From positions 1 through 37,607 of the forward strand of contig JAMFRW010000031.1 of assembly GCA_026224975.1 (NCBI GenBank): a stretch of DNA of 37,607 nucleotides, written 5' to 3'. Below are positions 11,130 through 20,803 of this stretch, in pieces. This stretch comes from Rhodoferax sp. (GTDB taxonomy: Bacteria; Pseudomonadota; Gammaproteobacteria; Burkholderiales; Burkholderiaceae_C). Numbering within the stretch: the stretch's first letter is position 1; every line of letters begins with the position of its first letter. A program made the translations under genes and the position numbers. The notes under the pieces are model-generated. The model was not told the origin of the DNA, searched no databases, and saw only the letters and a list, made by a program, of their open reading frames with translations.

Positions 11130-12742
11130 GCGGCGGCTCCCTTGTGCAGGCTGGCGCGTGCAGCGAGCGCTGCGCTGGCTTCTTCCACATCGGAAAAATG
11201 CTGCTTCACGCCGCGGATCTCTTGGTAGTCCTCGTGGCCCTTGCCGGCGACGAGGATCACGTCGCGCGCATCGGCGTTGCGCACCGCGTGGGCGATGGCG
11301 GCGCGGCGGTCTTCGATGACCTTGACGCGCTCTTGCGAGCCCGCCAAACCTGCCACGATCTGCAGCAGGATGAAGGCCGGCGCTTCGTGGCGCGGGTTGT
11401 CGCTGGTGATGACGGTGTGGTCGGCCAGCCGCTGCGCCAGCGCGCCCATCAGCGGGCGCTTGCCGGCATCACGGTTGCCACCACAGCCGAACACACACCA
11501 GAGCTCGCCGCCGCGCTCTTGCGCGAAGGGCTTCAGGGCGGTGAGCGCTTTTTCGAGCGCATCCGGCGTGTGGGCGAAGTCGACAATGACTTCCGGTAGG
11601 AACGGAGCCCCCCGCTCGCGGCTTACCGCGAGCGCCCCCCCGAGGGGGTCGAGCCCGGCTTGGGGCGGCCCGGCACTCGGGCTCGTGTCGGCTGCCTTCG
11701 CCACGCGTTGCATGCGGCCGGGCACCGGCGTGAGCGCGGCGCAGGCGCTTGCTGCATCGGCGAGTGACACGCCGAGTGCGCGCATGCCGCCGATGGCCGC
11801 GAGCAGGTTGCTCACGTTGTAGTCACCGATCAATGCGGTGGCGACCGAGGCGCGCTCATCGCCTTCGGCCAGCTCGAAGCTCAAGCCGCCTCCGTCGTAG
11901 CGGATGTGGGATGCCACAAGCGATGCCTTGCTGGAAGCACCCGCCGAATACGTCCACACCGCCGGCAGCTTGTCCATCAACGAAGACGCGAGCGAAGCGC
12001 CCTGCGCATCGTCGATGTTAACCACCGCGGCCTGCAAACCGGGCCATGAAAAAAGTTGCGCCTTGGCTTGCCAATAAGCGTCCATCGAGCCGTGAAAGTC
12101 CAAGTGATCCTGCGTGAAATTGGTGAACAGCGCGACTGAAATGCGCGTGCCTGCGAGCCGTTGCTCGGCGATGCCGATGGAGGTCGCTTCGATCGCGCAA
12201 ACCGCAAAGCCCGCGTCGGCGAACTGGCGCAGGCCCGCCTGCACGGTGACCGGGTCGGGCGTGGTCATGCCGGTGAAAGAGATGGCCGATGCTCGTCCAG
12301 CAACGGGTGGCTCGCCCACGCCCAGCGTGCCGATGAGGCCGCTGCGGCGGCCGAGGGCGCCGAGCGCCTGCGCGACCCACCAGGCCACAGACGTCTTGCC
12401 GTTGGTGCCGGTGATGGCGATGACGGCTAGTGCTTCGCTCGGCGATTTCATGAAGCCGCTGGCGATGCCGCCGGTGCTGGCCTTGAGGCCCGGCAGCGAA
12501 GCGACTGCCGACGAATCCTCGAAGTCGAACGCCTCCGCGCCCTCCGCCTCGATCAGGCAAGCCACCGCGCCCGCAGCTAGCGCCGCGCGCACGAACTGCC
12601 GGCCATCGACCGCATAACCCGGCCACGCAATGAACGCATCGCCGGGCTGCACGCGACGGCTGTCTGTCGCGAGCGCACGCACGCCGCGCTCGGCCAGCCA
12701 GGCCAGAGCCGCATCGATCGACGCGAGCGCGCGCACCGCCAT
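11126..12742 (-). CDS. murE: UDP-N-acetylmuramoyl-L-alanyl-D-glutamate--2,6-diaminopimelate ligase with an in-frame repeat insertion
   Basis: [51 protein letters not shown]; start ATG at 12742 overlaps ftsI stop. Confidence 0.95.
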   Translation of the reverse strand: MAVRALASIDAALAWLAERGVRALATDSRRVQPGDAFIAWPGYAVDGRQFVRAALAAGAVACLIEAEGAEAFDFEDSSAVASLPGLKASTGGIASGFMKSPSEALAVIAITGTNGKTSVAWWVAQALGALGRRSGLIGTLGVGEPPVAGRASAISFTGMTTPDPVTVQAGLRQFADAGFAVCAIEATSIGIAEQRLAGTRISVALFTNFTQDHLDFHGSMDAYWQAKAQLFSWPGLQAAVVNIDDAQGASLASSLMDKLPAVWTYSAGASSKASLVASHIRYDGGGLSFELAEGDERASVATALIGDYNVSNLLAAIGGMRALGVSLADAASACAALTPVPGRMQRVAKAADTSPSAGPPQAGLDPLGGALAVSRERGAPFLPEVIVDFAHTPDALEKALTALKPFAQERGGELWCVFGCGGNRDAGKRPLMGALAQRLADHTVITSDNPRHEAPAFILLQIVAGLAGSQERVKVIEDRRAAIAHAVRNADARDVILVAGKGHEDYQEIRGVKQHFSDVEEASAALAARASLHKGAAA

Positions 12743-14649
12743 CAGAAGCTCTCCTCTTCGGCGGGAATGTTCTTGGTGATGATCTGCGTCTTCACGTCCA
12801 GATCGGGTTGCACGCCGAGGGTGCGCAGGGTCTGCGAGACCAGATCGCTGAACACAGGCGCGGCCACATCGCCGCCGTACCACTTGCCGTTGCTCGGCTC
12901 GTCGACCATCACCGCGACGATGATGCGCGGGTGGTCGATGGGCGCCATGCCGACGAACCAGGAGCGGTACTTCTTGACCGCGTAGCCCTTGCCCTCCTGC
13001 TTGTAGGCCGTGCCCGATTTGCCGCCCACCGAGTAGCCCATGGCCTGCGCCTTGGGCGCCGTGCCACCGGGGCCGGTGACGAGGTTGAGCATCTTGCGGA
13101 TGGTCGCGGCTGTCTCGGGCGAGATCACGCGGATGCCGTTGACGCGCGGCCCCTGGCCCATGGCGGCGCTCGCGGCGTTGGCGTCGGCCGTGGCGGCTGC
13201 CGGTTCGTTGGCGACCTTGGTCAGCGTGACGGGAATGAATTCGCCGTCGTGCGCGAACACGGTGTAGGCATGCGCGATCTGGAACAGCGACGCCGACAGG
13301 CCGTAGCCGTAGCTCATGGTCGCCTGCTCGATCGGGCGCCAGGTCTTGTACGGCCGCAGGCGCCCCGTCACGGCGCCAGGGAAAGAGAGCTGCGGCTTCT
13401 GGTCGAACCCGGCCTGGGTGTACAGCTCCCACATCTCGCGCGGCTGGAACATCAGCCCCATGCGCATCGCGCCGATGTTGCTCGATTTCTGGATGACTTC
13501 CGATACCGTCAAGTCGCCATGGGCGTGCGAATCGCTGATGACGAAGCCGCCCATCGAGATCTTGCCCGGCGCGGTGTGGATGATGGTGTTGGGCGTGACG
13601 CGCTTGGTCTCGAGCGCCCAGGCGGCGATGAAGGGCTTGACGGTGGATCCGGGCTCGAAGGTGTCGGTGAGCGCGCGGTTGCGCAACTGCGCGCCGCTCA
13701 GGTTGCGGCGGTCGGCCGGCGTGTAGCTGGGGAAGTTGGCCAGCGCCAGCACTTCGCCGCTTTGCGCATCGAGCACGACCACGCTGCCGGCTTTGGCCTT
13801 GTTCTCGGCCACCGCATCGCGGATGCGCTGGTAGGCGAAGAACTGCACCTTCGAATCGATGCTGAGGTCGAGGTCCTTGCCATCGACCGGGGCCACGCTG
13901 TCGCCGATGTCCTCGACCACGCGGCCGAGCCGGTCCTTGATGACGCGGCGCGTGCCGTTGCGGCCCGACAAGTCCTTCTGGTGGGCGAGTTCCATGCCCT
14001 CCTGGCCCTTGTCTTCCACATCGGTGAAGCCGACCACGTGCGTCGCCGATTCACCCTCGGGGTACTTGCGCTTGTACTCGCGCACCTGGTGCACGCCCTT
14101 GATGTCGAGCGCGAGCACGTCCTTGGCGACCTGGTCGTCGACCTGGCGGCGCAGCCACACGAAGTTGGGGTTGTCGTCGAGCCGGTTTTCCAGCTCCTTG
14201 GGCGTCATGCCGAGCAGCTTGGCGAGCTTGGCGCGCTCGGCCGGGTCGGTGTCCAGATCTTTCGGGATCGCCCACAGCGAAGGCGCCGGGATGCTCGATG
14301 CCAGGATCTGCCCGTTGCGGTCGAGGATACGGCCGCGGCTCGCCGGCAGCTCGATGTTGCGCGCATAGCGGATCTCGCCCTGGCGCAGGAAGAAGGCCTG
14401 GTCGATCACCTGGACATAGACCGCGCGGCCGAGCAGCACGCAAAAGCTCGCGCCGACGATCGCGACGAGGAACTTCGAGCGCCATGGTGGCGTCTTCGAG
14501 GCCAGCAGCGGGCTGCTCGAATAGACCACGCTGCGCACGTTCGACGCACCGGCCCGGCCACGCGAGGTGGCGCCGCCGCTCGGGCGCTGCCGGGCACCGC
14601 GGCTGGGGGTTGCGCCTGCATCCCGCTTCGATGACTTGAACCAGCTCAT
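12742..14649 (-). CDS. ftsI: Peptidoglycan D,D-transpeptidase FtsI (PBP3)
   Basis: RGRILDRNGQILA, EPGSTVKPFI (SxxK), SSN, GGKSGTAYK; ATG at 14649 ([10 protein letters not shown]). Confidence 0.94.
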   Translation of the reverse strand: MSWFKSSKRDAGATPSRGARQRPSGGATSRGRAGASNVRSVVYSSSPLLASKTPPWRSKFLVAIVGASFCVLLGRAVYVQVIDQAFFLRQGEIRYARNIELPASRGRILDRNGQILASSIPAPSLWAIPKDLDTDPAERAKLAKLLGMTPKELENRLDDNPNFVWLRRQVDDQVAKDVLALDIKGVHQVREYKRKYPEGESATHVVGFTDVEDKGQEGMELAHQKDLSGRNGTRRVIKDRLGRVVEDIGDSVAPVDGKDLDLSIDSKVQFFAYQRIRDAVAENKAKAGSVVVLDAQSGEVLALANFPSYTPADRRNLSGAQLRNRALTDTFEPGSTVKPFIAAWALETKRVTPNTIIHTAPGKISMGGFVISDSHAHGDLTVSEVIQKSSNIGAMRMGLMFQPREMWELYTQAGFDQKPQLSFPGAVTGRLRPYKTWRPIEQATMSYGYGLSASLFQIAHAYTVFAHDGEFIPVTLTKVANEPAAATADANAASAAMGQGPRVNGIRVISPETAATIRKMLNLVTGPGGTAPKAQAMGYSVGGKSGTAYKQEGKGYAVKKYRSWFVGMAPIDHPRIIVAVMVDEPSNGKWYGGDVAAPVFSDLVSQTLRTLGVQPDLDVKTQIITKNIPAEEESF

Positions 14650-14984
14650 GGTGCGCTCCCCGCGCGTGTGGTGGCCGAAGGCAATCGATCCACCGACGCA
14701 TCCACGCCCGATGCCGTGCGCGCCGCATACCTCACGTACTGCGTGACAGCCGGCGTGGCGGTGCGCATGGCGAGCTTGTCGCGCGCGGTCTTTTCGACGC
14801 GCAGCGGCGTGGCCTGCGATTGCTTCTCGGACTTCAGGCGCTCCATCTCGCTGTCGAGCAGGCGCTCTTCGGTGCGCGCCTTGTCGAGCTCGGCAAAGAG
14901 GCTGCGCGAGGTGTGCGAGACGCGCACCAGGTAGACGCAGCTCACCATCAGCGCGAGCAGCAAGAGCACGTTGATTCGCGTCAT
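14646..14984 (-). CDS. ftsL: Cell division protein FtsL
   Basis: Short bitopic protein [36 protein letters not shown] followed by coiled coil; position between rsmH and ftsI. Confidence 0.9.
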   Translation of the reverse strand: MTRINVLLLLALMVSCVYLVRVSHTSRSLFAELDKARTEERLLDSEMERLKSEKQSQATPLRVEKTARDKLAMRTATPAVTQYVRYAARTASGVDASVDRLPSATTRAGSAP

Positions 14985-15985
14985 CGGCGGCTCCCGGGCG
15001 GCGCGGGCGGCGGCGCATCGGTGCGTTCGGCCACCCGCATCACGGCGGAGCGCGAGCGGCCGTTGGCGCGCACTTCGTCGTCGCCCGGCTTGACGCGGCC
15101 CAGCGCCTTCAGGCGGTGCGCCTTTTCGGGCGCGAAGGGCGCGCGGCGATCGACCTCGCTGCGGCTCTCGCGCGCGATGAAAGTCTTGACGATGCGGTCT
15201 TCGAGCGAGTGGAAACTGATCACGACCAGCCGGCCGTTCGGCACCAGCAGGTCGATGGACGCCTTCAGCCCTTGTTCGAGTTCCTCGAGCTCAGCGTTGA
15301 CGAAAATCCGAAGAGCCTGAAATGTGCGCGTTGCAGGGTTCTGGCCCGCTTCGCGGGTCCGGACCGCACCAGCCACGACACTGGAAAGCTCTGCAGTGGT
15401 TCGAACCGGGTGCCCGCTTTCGCGCCGAGCAACAAGCGCCTTTGCAACCTGTACAGCAAACCGTTCTTCCCCATAGTCACGAATCACCTCCGCAATGTGG
15501 CGCTCGTCGGCACGAGCCAGAAAATCCGCAGCGCTCTCGCCGCGGCTCGTGTCCATGCGCATGTCCAGCGGGCCGTCGAAACGGAAGCTGAACCCGCGCT
15601 CGGGGTTGTCGATCTGCGGCGACGAGACGCCCAGATCCAGAAGCAGACCATCGACCTTGTCCACGCCCAGCGACGCCATCAGCGGCAGCAGGTGCGCAAA
15701 GCTGGTGTGATGGATGGAAAAACGCGGGTCCGTGACCCGCGTTGCGCCAGAACCTGCCGCCTCCACGGCAGACAGATCCCGGTCGATCGCCACCACCCTT
15801 CCCCGCGGCGAGAGCCGCGCCAGCAGCGCGCGCGAATGCCCGCCGCGGCCGAAGGTGCCGTCGACATAAATGCCGTCGGGCGTGGTGACGAGCGCATCGA
15901 TCGCCTCGCCCAGCAACACGGTGGTGTGCTGGAAGTCGTCGTTGGCGGCGGGGCTGGTGTCAGGAGCGTCCATGGGCGGGTTCAT
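14981..15985 (-). CDS. rsmH: 16S rRNA (cytosine(1402)-N(4))-methyltransferase RsmH (MraW)
   Basis: [52 protein letters not shown]; start at 15985 or 15973. Confidence 0.95.
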   Translation of the reverse strand: MNPPMDAPDTSPAANDDFQHTTVLLGEAIDALVTTPDGIYVDGTFGRGGHSRALLARLSPRGRVVAIDRDLSAVEAAGSGATRVTDPRFSIHHTSFAHLLPLMASLGVDKVDGLLLDLGVSSPQIDNPERGFSFRFDGPLDMRMDTSRGESAADFLARADERHIAEVIRDYGEERFAVQVAKALVARRESGHPVRTTAELSSVVAGAVRTREAGQNPATRTFQALRIFVNAELEELEQGLKASIDLLVPNGRLVVISFHSLEDRIVKTFIARESRSEVDRRAPFAPEKAHRLKALGRVKPGDDEVRANGRSRSAVMRVAERTDAPPPAPPGSRR

Positions 15986-15990
15986 GGCCG

Positions 15991-16431
15991 TCAGAAGGCA
16001 AAGCTCTTGAGCGAATCCGGCATCTCGGATTTCATCACCGCGGCTTCGTGCTCGGCGTGCAACGTGGCATCCCACAGTTCGAAGTGGCTGCCCATGCCGA
16101 GCAGCATCACGTCGCGCTCCAGGCCGGCCGACTTGCGCAGCTCGGGCGGGATCAAGAGGCGCGAGGAGGCATCGATGTCCACATCCATCGCGTTGCCGAG
16201 GAACACGCGCTTCCAGCCGCTGGCCTCCATCGGCAGGGCGGCGACGCGATCGCGGAAGTTCTCCCACGCCGGGCGCGGGAAAATCATCAGCGAGCCCTCG
16301 GGGTGCTTGGTGATGGTGAGCTGGGCGACATCCATGGCCGTGAGCAGCTCACGATGGCGCGCCGGGACCGCGATGCGTCCCTTGCTGTCCAACGTCAGAG
16401 CTGCAGGCCCTTGAAATACGATGCTCGCCAC
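15991..16431 (-). CDS. mraZ: Transcriptional regulator MraZ
   Basis: [20 protein letters not shown] and [15 protein letters not shown] AbrB-like repeats; first gene of dcw cluster. Confidence 0.95.
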   Translation of the reverse strand: MASIVFQGPAALTLDSKGRIAVPARHRELLTAMDVAQLTITKHPEGSLMIFPRPAWENFRDRVAALPMEASGWKRVFLGNAMDVDIDASSRLLIPPELRKSAGLERDVMLLGMGSHFELWDATLHAEHEAAVMKSEMPDSLKSFAF

Positions 16432-16434
16432 AAA

Positions 16435-16464
16435 ATCCCACTAAAGTGCACTTTGCGCCACTTT
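16435..16464 (-). promoter_or_regulatory. Candidate MraZ-box operator: three 10-bp-phased GTG repeats upstream of mraZ
   Basis: Minus strand reads AAAGTGGCGC-AAAGTGCACT-TTAGTGGGAT directly upstream of mraZ. Confidence 0.7.
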
Positions 16465-16766
16465 AGCTGACGGACGAGGCGTTTTCAAACTTCCATTGAA
16501 ATAAAAATCAATGGAATCAAAGACTTACGGACGAATCGAAAAGTTGTGTTTTGTCAGGAAATGCGTTCAAAAATAAGGACTTGCACGAATTACTGAAAGT
16601 GATGCGTGAGATGGGGAAACGTTGCGGGATGTGGAGCAGTCGCTTTCGGTCAAACTCCGTTCGCTGATGTGGCTTGGTAAGCAATCGTGAGTGGCACACC
16701 CCGCGAGGCTTGTAGAGATGCGCCACAAGATGCAAACTCACATCTCAATTGATGTCAAGGATTTGC

Positions 16767-16970
16767 ATGCGCACGACCGTCACGATCGACGATGACCTGT
16801 ACCAAAGGGCACTGGAAGCGGCCGATCCAGGCATGGACCGGGCCGATCTGTTCCGCGAGGCGATCAAGACTTTCGTGCGGGTACAGGCCGCCAAGCGCCT
16901 GACCGCGTTGGGCGGCACCGCGCCTGAGATGAAGGATGTGCCCCGGCGGCGCGCGGCGCCTTCTGCATGA
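16767..16970 (+). CDS. VapB-type antitoxin (ribbon-helix-helix-like)
   Basis: [45 protein letters not shown]; stop overlaps start of adjacent PIN toxin. Confidence 0.8.
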   Translation: MRTTVTIDDDLYQRALEAADPGMDRADLFREAIKTFVRVQAAKRLTALGGTAPEMKDVPRRRAAPSA

Positions 16971-17350
16971 AGGGCGTGCTGGTCGACACCTCGGTGTGGG
17001 TCGATCACTTCAAGCGGCGCAACAAGGTTCTGGTCGACTTGCTCGGTGCCGATCTTGTGCTGACACATCCCATGGTGCTGGCCGAACTGGCCTGCGGGAC
17101 GCCACCGGCGCCGCGCGCACAAACGCTTCACGACATCGCGCTGCTGCAACAGACACAACAAGCGAGCTTGCGCGAGGTGACGGACTTCATCGAGCGCGAA
17201 GAACTGTATGGGCTGGGCTGCGGTCTGGTCGACATGGTGCTGTTGGCGTCGACGATCCTCACCATCGGCGCGTCGTTGTGGACACTGGACAAGCGCCTGG
17301 CCACGCTTGCAGATCGTTTCGGCGTGCGGCACAGCGCCGGTTTGCACTAG
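16967..17350 (+). CDS. VapC-type PIN-domain toxin
   Basis: [46 protein letters not shown]-domain acidic motifs. Confidence 0.88.
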   Translation: MKGVLVDTSVWVDHFKRRNKVLVDLLGADLVLTHPMVLAELACGTPPAPRAQTLHDIALLQQTQQASLREVTDFIEREELYGLGCGLVDMVLLASTILTIGASLWTLDKRLATLADRFGVRHSAGLH

Positions 17351-17378
17351 CTCGAAGCGCAGCGCCTTCGCGCCGGCC

Positions 17379-18304
17379 TCAAAGCCGTATCGACCGCGAA
17401 TTGACCGCCCAGTCCCGGTTTCGGCCGTCGCGCTTGGCCTGGAACAGGGCCTGATCGGCCCGGCGAAAGATGCTGTCGACGCTGTCGTCGGCGGTCGCGA
17501 GGGCGATACCGGCGGAAAAGGTGTATTCGGGCACCGGCTGGTTCTCGGTCTCGGTCGATTCGGCGATGAGCTGGCGAATGCGGGCGAGCGTCAAGGCGGC
17601 GCCCTCGATGCCGGTGTTGGTGAGCACCAGCAGGAACTCTTCGCCGCCGATGCGGCCCACCGCGTCCATCGGCCGGAGCTGATGGCGCAACTGCGTGGCG
17701 AAGTGGCACAGCACGGCGTCGCCCACGTCGTGACCGGCGCTGTCGTTGATGCGCTTGAAGTGGTCGATGTCCAGCATGGCGAGCGTCAGCGGCCAGCGCA
17801 TGGCACGGGAGCCGGCGAGCATTTCGCCGAGGTGGCCCATGATGAAGCGGCGGTTGTAGAGATCGGTGAGCGGGTCTTTCTCGAGATGCGCACCGCCTCG
17901 TCGCGCGCCTTGCGCAGGTCGGACTCGGTGGCTTTCAGGGACGAGACATCGCTCACGACCATCGAGAGCCAGCCGTCGGGCTGCAAGGTTTCGGTGACCC
18001 AGACCCAGCGGCCGTCGACCAGATCGGATTCGAAAGCGCGGACCGGTAATTGCCGATACTTGGTGCGCACGCGCATCAGCCAGCCATCGATGTCAGTGGT
18101 TTCGATCAACACGCCGCGGTGGCGCGCATGGCAGTCGCGCATCATGGATTCCCAGGTGACATCGCCTGCCGCGGCGCTCACCTCGTAGGCCTGCTCGAAC
18201 CACGCGTTCGCCATGCGAAGCCTGTCGTCCGGGTCGAACAAGGCAAAGCCGAGGCCCGCGCCGTCGAGCGACGCCTGCAGACGGGCTTGCAGCGGGAGAT
18301 CCAT
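17379..18304 (-). pseudogene. PAS-GGDEF diguanylate cyclase split by an apparent single-base frameshift
   Basis: Frame 17786..18304 encodes the PAS domain (MDLPLQARLQASLDGAGLGFALFDPDDRL...SDLRKARDEAV); frame 17379..~17880 encodes EKDPLTDLYNRRFIM...RPMDAVGRIGGEEFLLVL. Confidence 0.8.
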
Positions 18305-18456
18305 CGTTGGACTTTACGCGGAGTGCTTGTTTTCGTGAGCGACTTCTCAGGCGTGTGCGACGGCGGCATCGGCGCAGAGCCGCTGCGCAAGCGCCCCACA
18401 CACCCGGCCGCGTGCGTGACCACAATGGACGCCCCGCCACCCTGCTCTCGCCTGCC

Positions 18457-19839
18457 ATGACCGTTCACCTCAAGAAGCCCGTCGCCAGCGCGGCGCCCAT
18501 CCACCTGGTCGACCGCGCCGGCTTGGCCGCTGCCGTGGCCGCCGCGCCGGCCGCAACAAAGCGGTGGCTGGAGACTGTCGGTTTCACCGGCGCGCCGGAC
18601 ACGCACGCGCTGCTGCCGGGCGCGGATGGTGCGCTGGCGGCCGTCTGGGCCGGCGTGCGCGATGCGGCGCATCCCTGGGCGCTGGCCGCGCTGCCCAAGA
18701 CCTTGCCGCCCGGCCGCTACCGGCTGGACGATTCGCGTGGGTTGACGCTGGACGCCGAAGCCGCCGCGCTCTCGTGGCGGCTCGGCGGCTACCAGTTCGA
18801 CCGCTACAAGGCGCGCAAGCGCGAAGCGGCCGAGCTGATGCTGATGCCGAGTGCCGAGGCGAGCCGCGGCCTGCTGATCGCCGAGGCCATCGCCGCCACG
18901 CGCGACCTGGTCAACACCCCCGCCGAGCACATGGGGCCGGCCGAGTTGGCCGAAGCAGTGCGGGCCGTCGCCTCGCAATACGGTGGCACCTTCAAGGAGA
19001 CGGTGGGCAACGCGCTGCTGAAGGCCCGCTTCCCTGCGGTGCATGCGGTGGGCCGGGCGGCCACGCGGGCGCCGCGCTTCATCGAAGTGACGTGGGGCCG
19101 GCCACGCGATCCGCGGCTCACGCTGGTCGGCAAGGGTGTGTGCTTCGACAGCGGCGGGCTCGACATCAAGAGCGCCGACGGCATGCGCCACATGAAAAAA
19201 GACATGGGCGGCGCAGCCAACGCGCTGGGGCTGGCCTCGTTGATCATGGCGCTGAAGCTGCCAGTGCGACTGCAATTGCTGATCCCGGCGGTCGAAAACG
19301 CCATTGCCGGAAATGCGTTTCGCCCGGGCGATGTGCTCGAAACGCGCAAGGGCCTGCAAATCGAAATCGGCAATACCGATGCCGAAGGCCGCGTGATCCT
19401 GTGCGATGCGCTGGCCTATGGCGCCGAAAGCCAGCCCGATTTGATGATCGACATGGCCACGCTGACCGGCGCTGCCCGCGTGGCGCTCGGCGCGCAACTG
19501 CCGGCGCTCTTTTGCCGCGACACGGCCCTGGCGCGCGATCTGGTCGACCGCGGCCTGCTTCTGCACGATCCGCTGTGGCACCTGCCGCTCTGGCGTGACT
19601 ACCACGCCGGCATCGAAAGCGACGTGGCCGACATCGTCAACACCGGGCGCAATGCGCTCGCCGGCGCGATCAACGCGGCGATTTTTCTGGAGGATTTCGT
19701 TCCTGCACAAACGCCCTGGCTGCACATCGACATGTTCGCCTGGAACGACCAGTCGCGGCCGGGGCGACCAGTGGGGGGCGAGGCGCAGACCTTGCGCACG
19801 CTGCTGGCGTACCTGGAGGAGCGGTATTCGCTCGTGTGA
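18457..19839 (+). CDS. Leucyl aminopeptidase family protein (M17)
   Basis: LVGKGVCFDSGGLDIKSADGMRHMKKDMGGAA, NTDAEGRVILCDALAYG, DMATLTGAARVALG. Confidence 0.92.
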   Translation: MTVHLKKPVASAAPIHLVDRAGLAAAVAAAPAATKRWLETVGFTGAPDTHALLPGADGALAAVWAGVRDAAHPWALAALPKTLPPGRYRLDDSRGLTLDAEAAALSWRLGGYQFDRYKARKREAAELMLMPSAEASRGLLIAEAIAATRDLVNTPAEHMGPAELAEAVRAVASQYGGTFKETVGNALLKARFPAVHAVGRAATRAPRFIEVTWGRPRDPRLTLVGKGVCFDSGGLDIKSADGMRHMKKDMGGAANALGLASLIMALKLPVRLQLLIPAVENAIAGNAFRPGDVLETRKGLQIEIGNTDAEGRVILCDALAYGAESQPDLMIDMATLTGAARVALGAQLPALFCRDTALARDLVDRGLLLHDPLWHLPLWRDYHAGIESDVADIVNTGRNALAGAINAAIFLEDFVPAQTPWLHIDMFAWNDQSRPGRPVGGEAQTLRTLLAYLEERYSLV

Positions 19840-19904
19840 CAGTCGCTCGTTTCAGCTGCAGGGGCGAAGCTGCGTCTCGGCAATCAGCCGACGTCAGCGC
19901 ATCT

Positions 19905-20102
19905 TCAGCGGAAGATGCCGGGAAGTGAATCCGCGGTTTGCTCGTCGACCGGTTGCGAATCGGCGAGCAGCCGATCGGTTTCCACGATTTCGGCCGTGAG
20001 GCGCTCGATGCGCCCCGCGTGCCACACGGGCGCGGTACAGGCTTCTTCGAGTTCGCGTCGAAGCCTTGCGTATTGCCCGAACAACTGGGCCGTCTCCATC
20101 AT
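19905..20102 (-). CDS. Small hypothetical protein
   Basis: MMETAQLFGQYARLRRELEEAC...; ATG preceded by CAGGAGCGAC Shine-Dalgarno-like sequence. Confidence 0.5.
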   Translation of the reverse strand: MMETAQLFGQYARLRRELEEACTAPVWHAGRIERLTAEIVETDRLLADSQPVDEQTADSLPGIFR

Positions 20103-20171
20103 GTCGCTCCTGAAATGTTGCAGTGCAGTATGAAACGATACTGCCACAGATTTTGTAGGACGACATGAGTT

Positions 20172-20199
20172 AGGCCCTCCCCTTGATGGGGGAGGGCCT
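20172..20199. terminator. Strong hairpin, possible terminator
   Basis: aggccctcccc-ttgatg-ggggagggcct: perfect 11-bp stem; no clear U-tract. Confidence 0.45.
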
Positions 20200-20232
20200 G
20201 CACAGTGACTTACGTCACGGCTGAGACAGATC

Positions 20233-20538
20233 TCAATCGCGGCTGCGCGTCAGCAAGCTCACCAGCGCCAGCAGCACGGCACCCGCGGCGGCAGCGGCCA
20301 GCAGCGACTTCAGCGGTGCCTGTTGCGTGTAGTTGGCAACCGAATCGAACGGCGCCGTCACGCGGTCCACCACTGGCGAAGCCCGGTCGCGCAGGTGATG
20401 CACCTTGTCGGCAACGTTGTCGAGCGCGGCGTTCGTCGCGCGCTGCGTGGCACGGATGGCCTCATCGGCGCGATCGGAGGCGCGCTCGACGACGTTGGCG
20501 GGGGTCGACGTGAAACCAGCGGGGTTGGTGGCAGACAT
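20233..20538 (-). CDS. DUF883/ElaB-like membrane-anchored protein
   Basis: MSATNPAGFTSTPANVVERASDRADEAIRATQRATNAALDNVADKVHHLRDRA...PLKSLLAAAAAGAVLLALVSLLTRSRD; AAGGAGAAGATCATG start context. Confidence 0.7.
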   Translation of the reverse strand: MSATNPAGFTSTPANVVERASDRADEAIRATQRATNAALDNVADKVHHLRDRASPVVDRVTAPFDSVANYTQQAPLKSLLAAAAAGAVLLALVSLLTRSRD

Positions 20539-20803
20539 GATCTTCTCCTTCGAAGTGGGCGGAAATCGGCGTGCTGAGCGTGTAGCCATCGCGTCGAATT
20601 CCTGAATCTCCATGATCGAGGCAGCGTCGCGGCACCACGAGCGGACGACCGCCACCGCGCCGGTCGGCTCGAACGGCGGCTGCGCGTGGGCCTCGTCCTA
20701 CGGCGGGCGCGTGCGCTCGAGCCCGCGCCCGACGGCTCCGCGCGATATCGCCGATGATTGCGGCTCCTTTTTGCACGACGCCCTCGCAGGCACCCGATCC
20801 CCG

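Noticed and set aside
16517-16741. 74-aa minus-strand ORF between mraZ and vapBC
   Set aside because: No start context or recognisable domain; AT-richer region consistent with promoters
18178-19725. 515-aa minus-strand ORF over the M17 aminopeptidase
   Set aside because: Antisense shadow; the plus strand has intact M17 catalytic motifs
20612-20803. N-terminal extension of the MFS ORF upstream of ATG 20804
   Set aside because: Extension is low-complexity with no TM or homology signal; the MTTATPLELP start precedes the first TM helix directly
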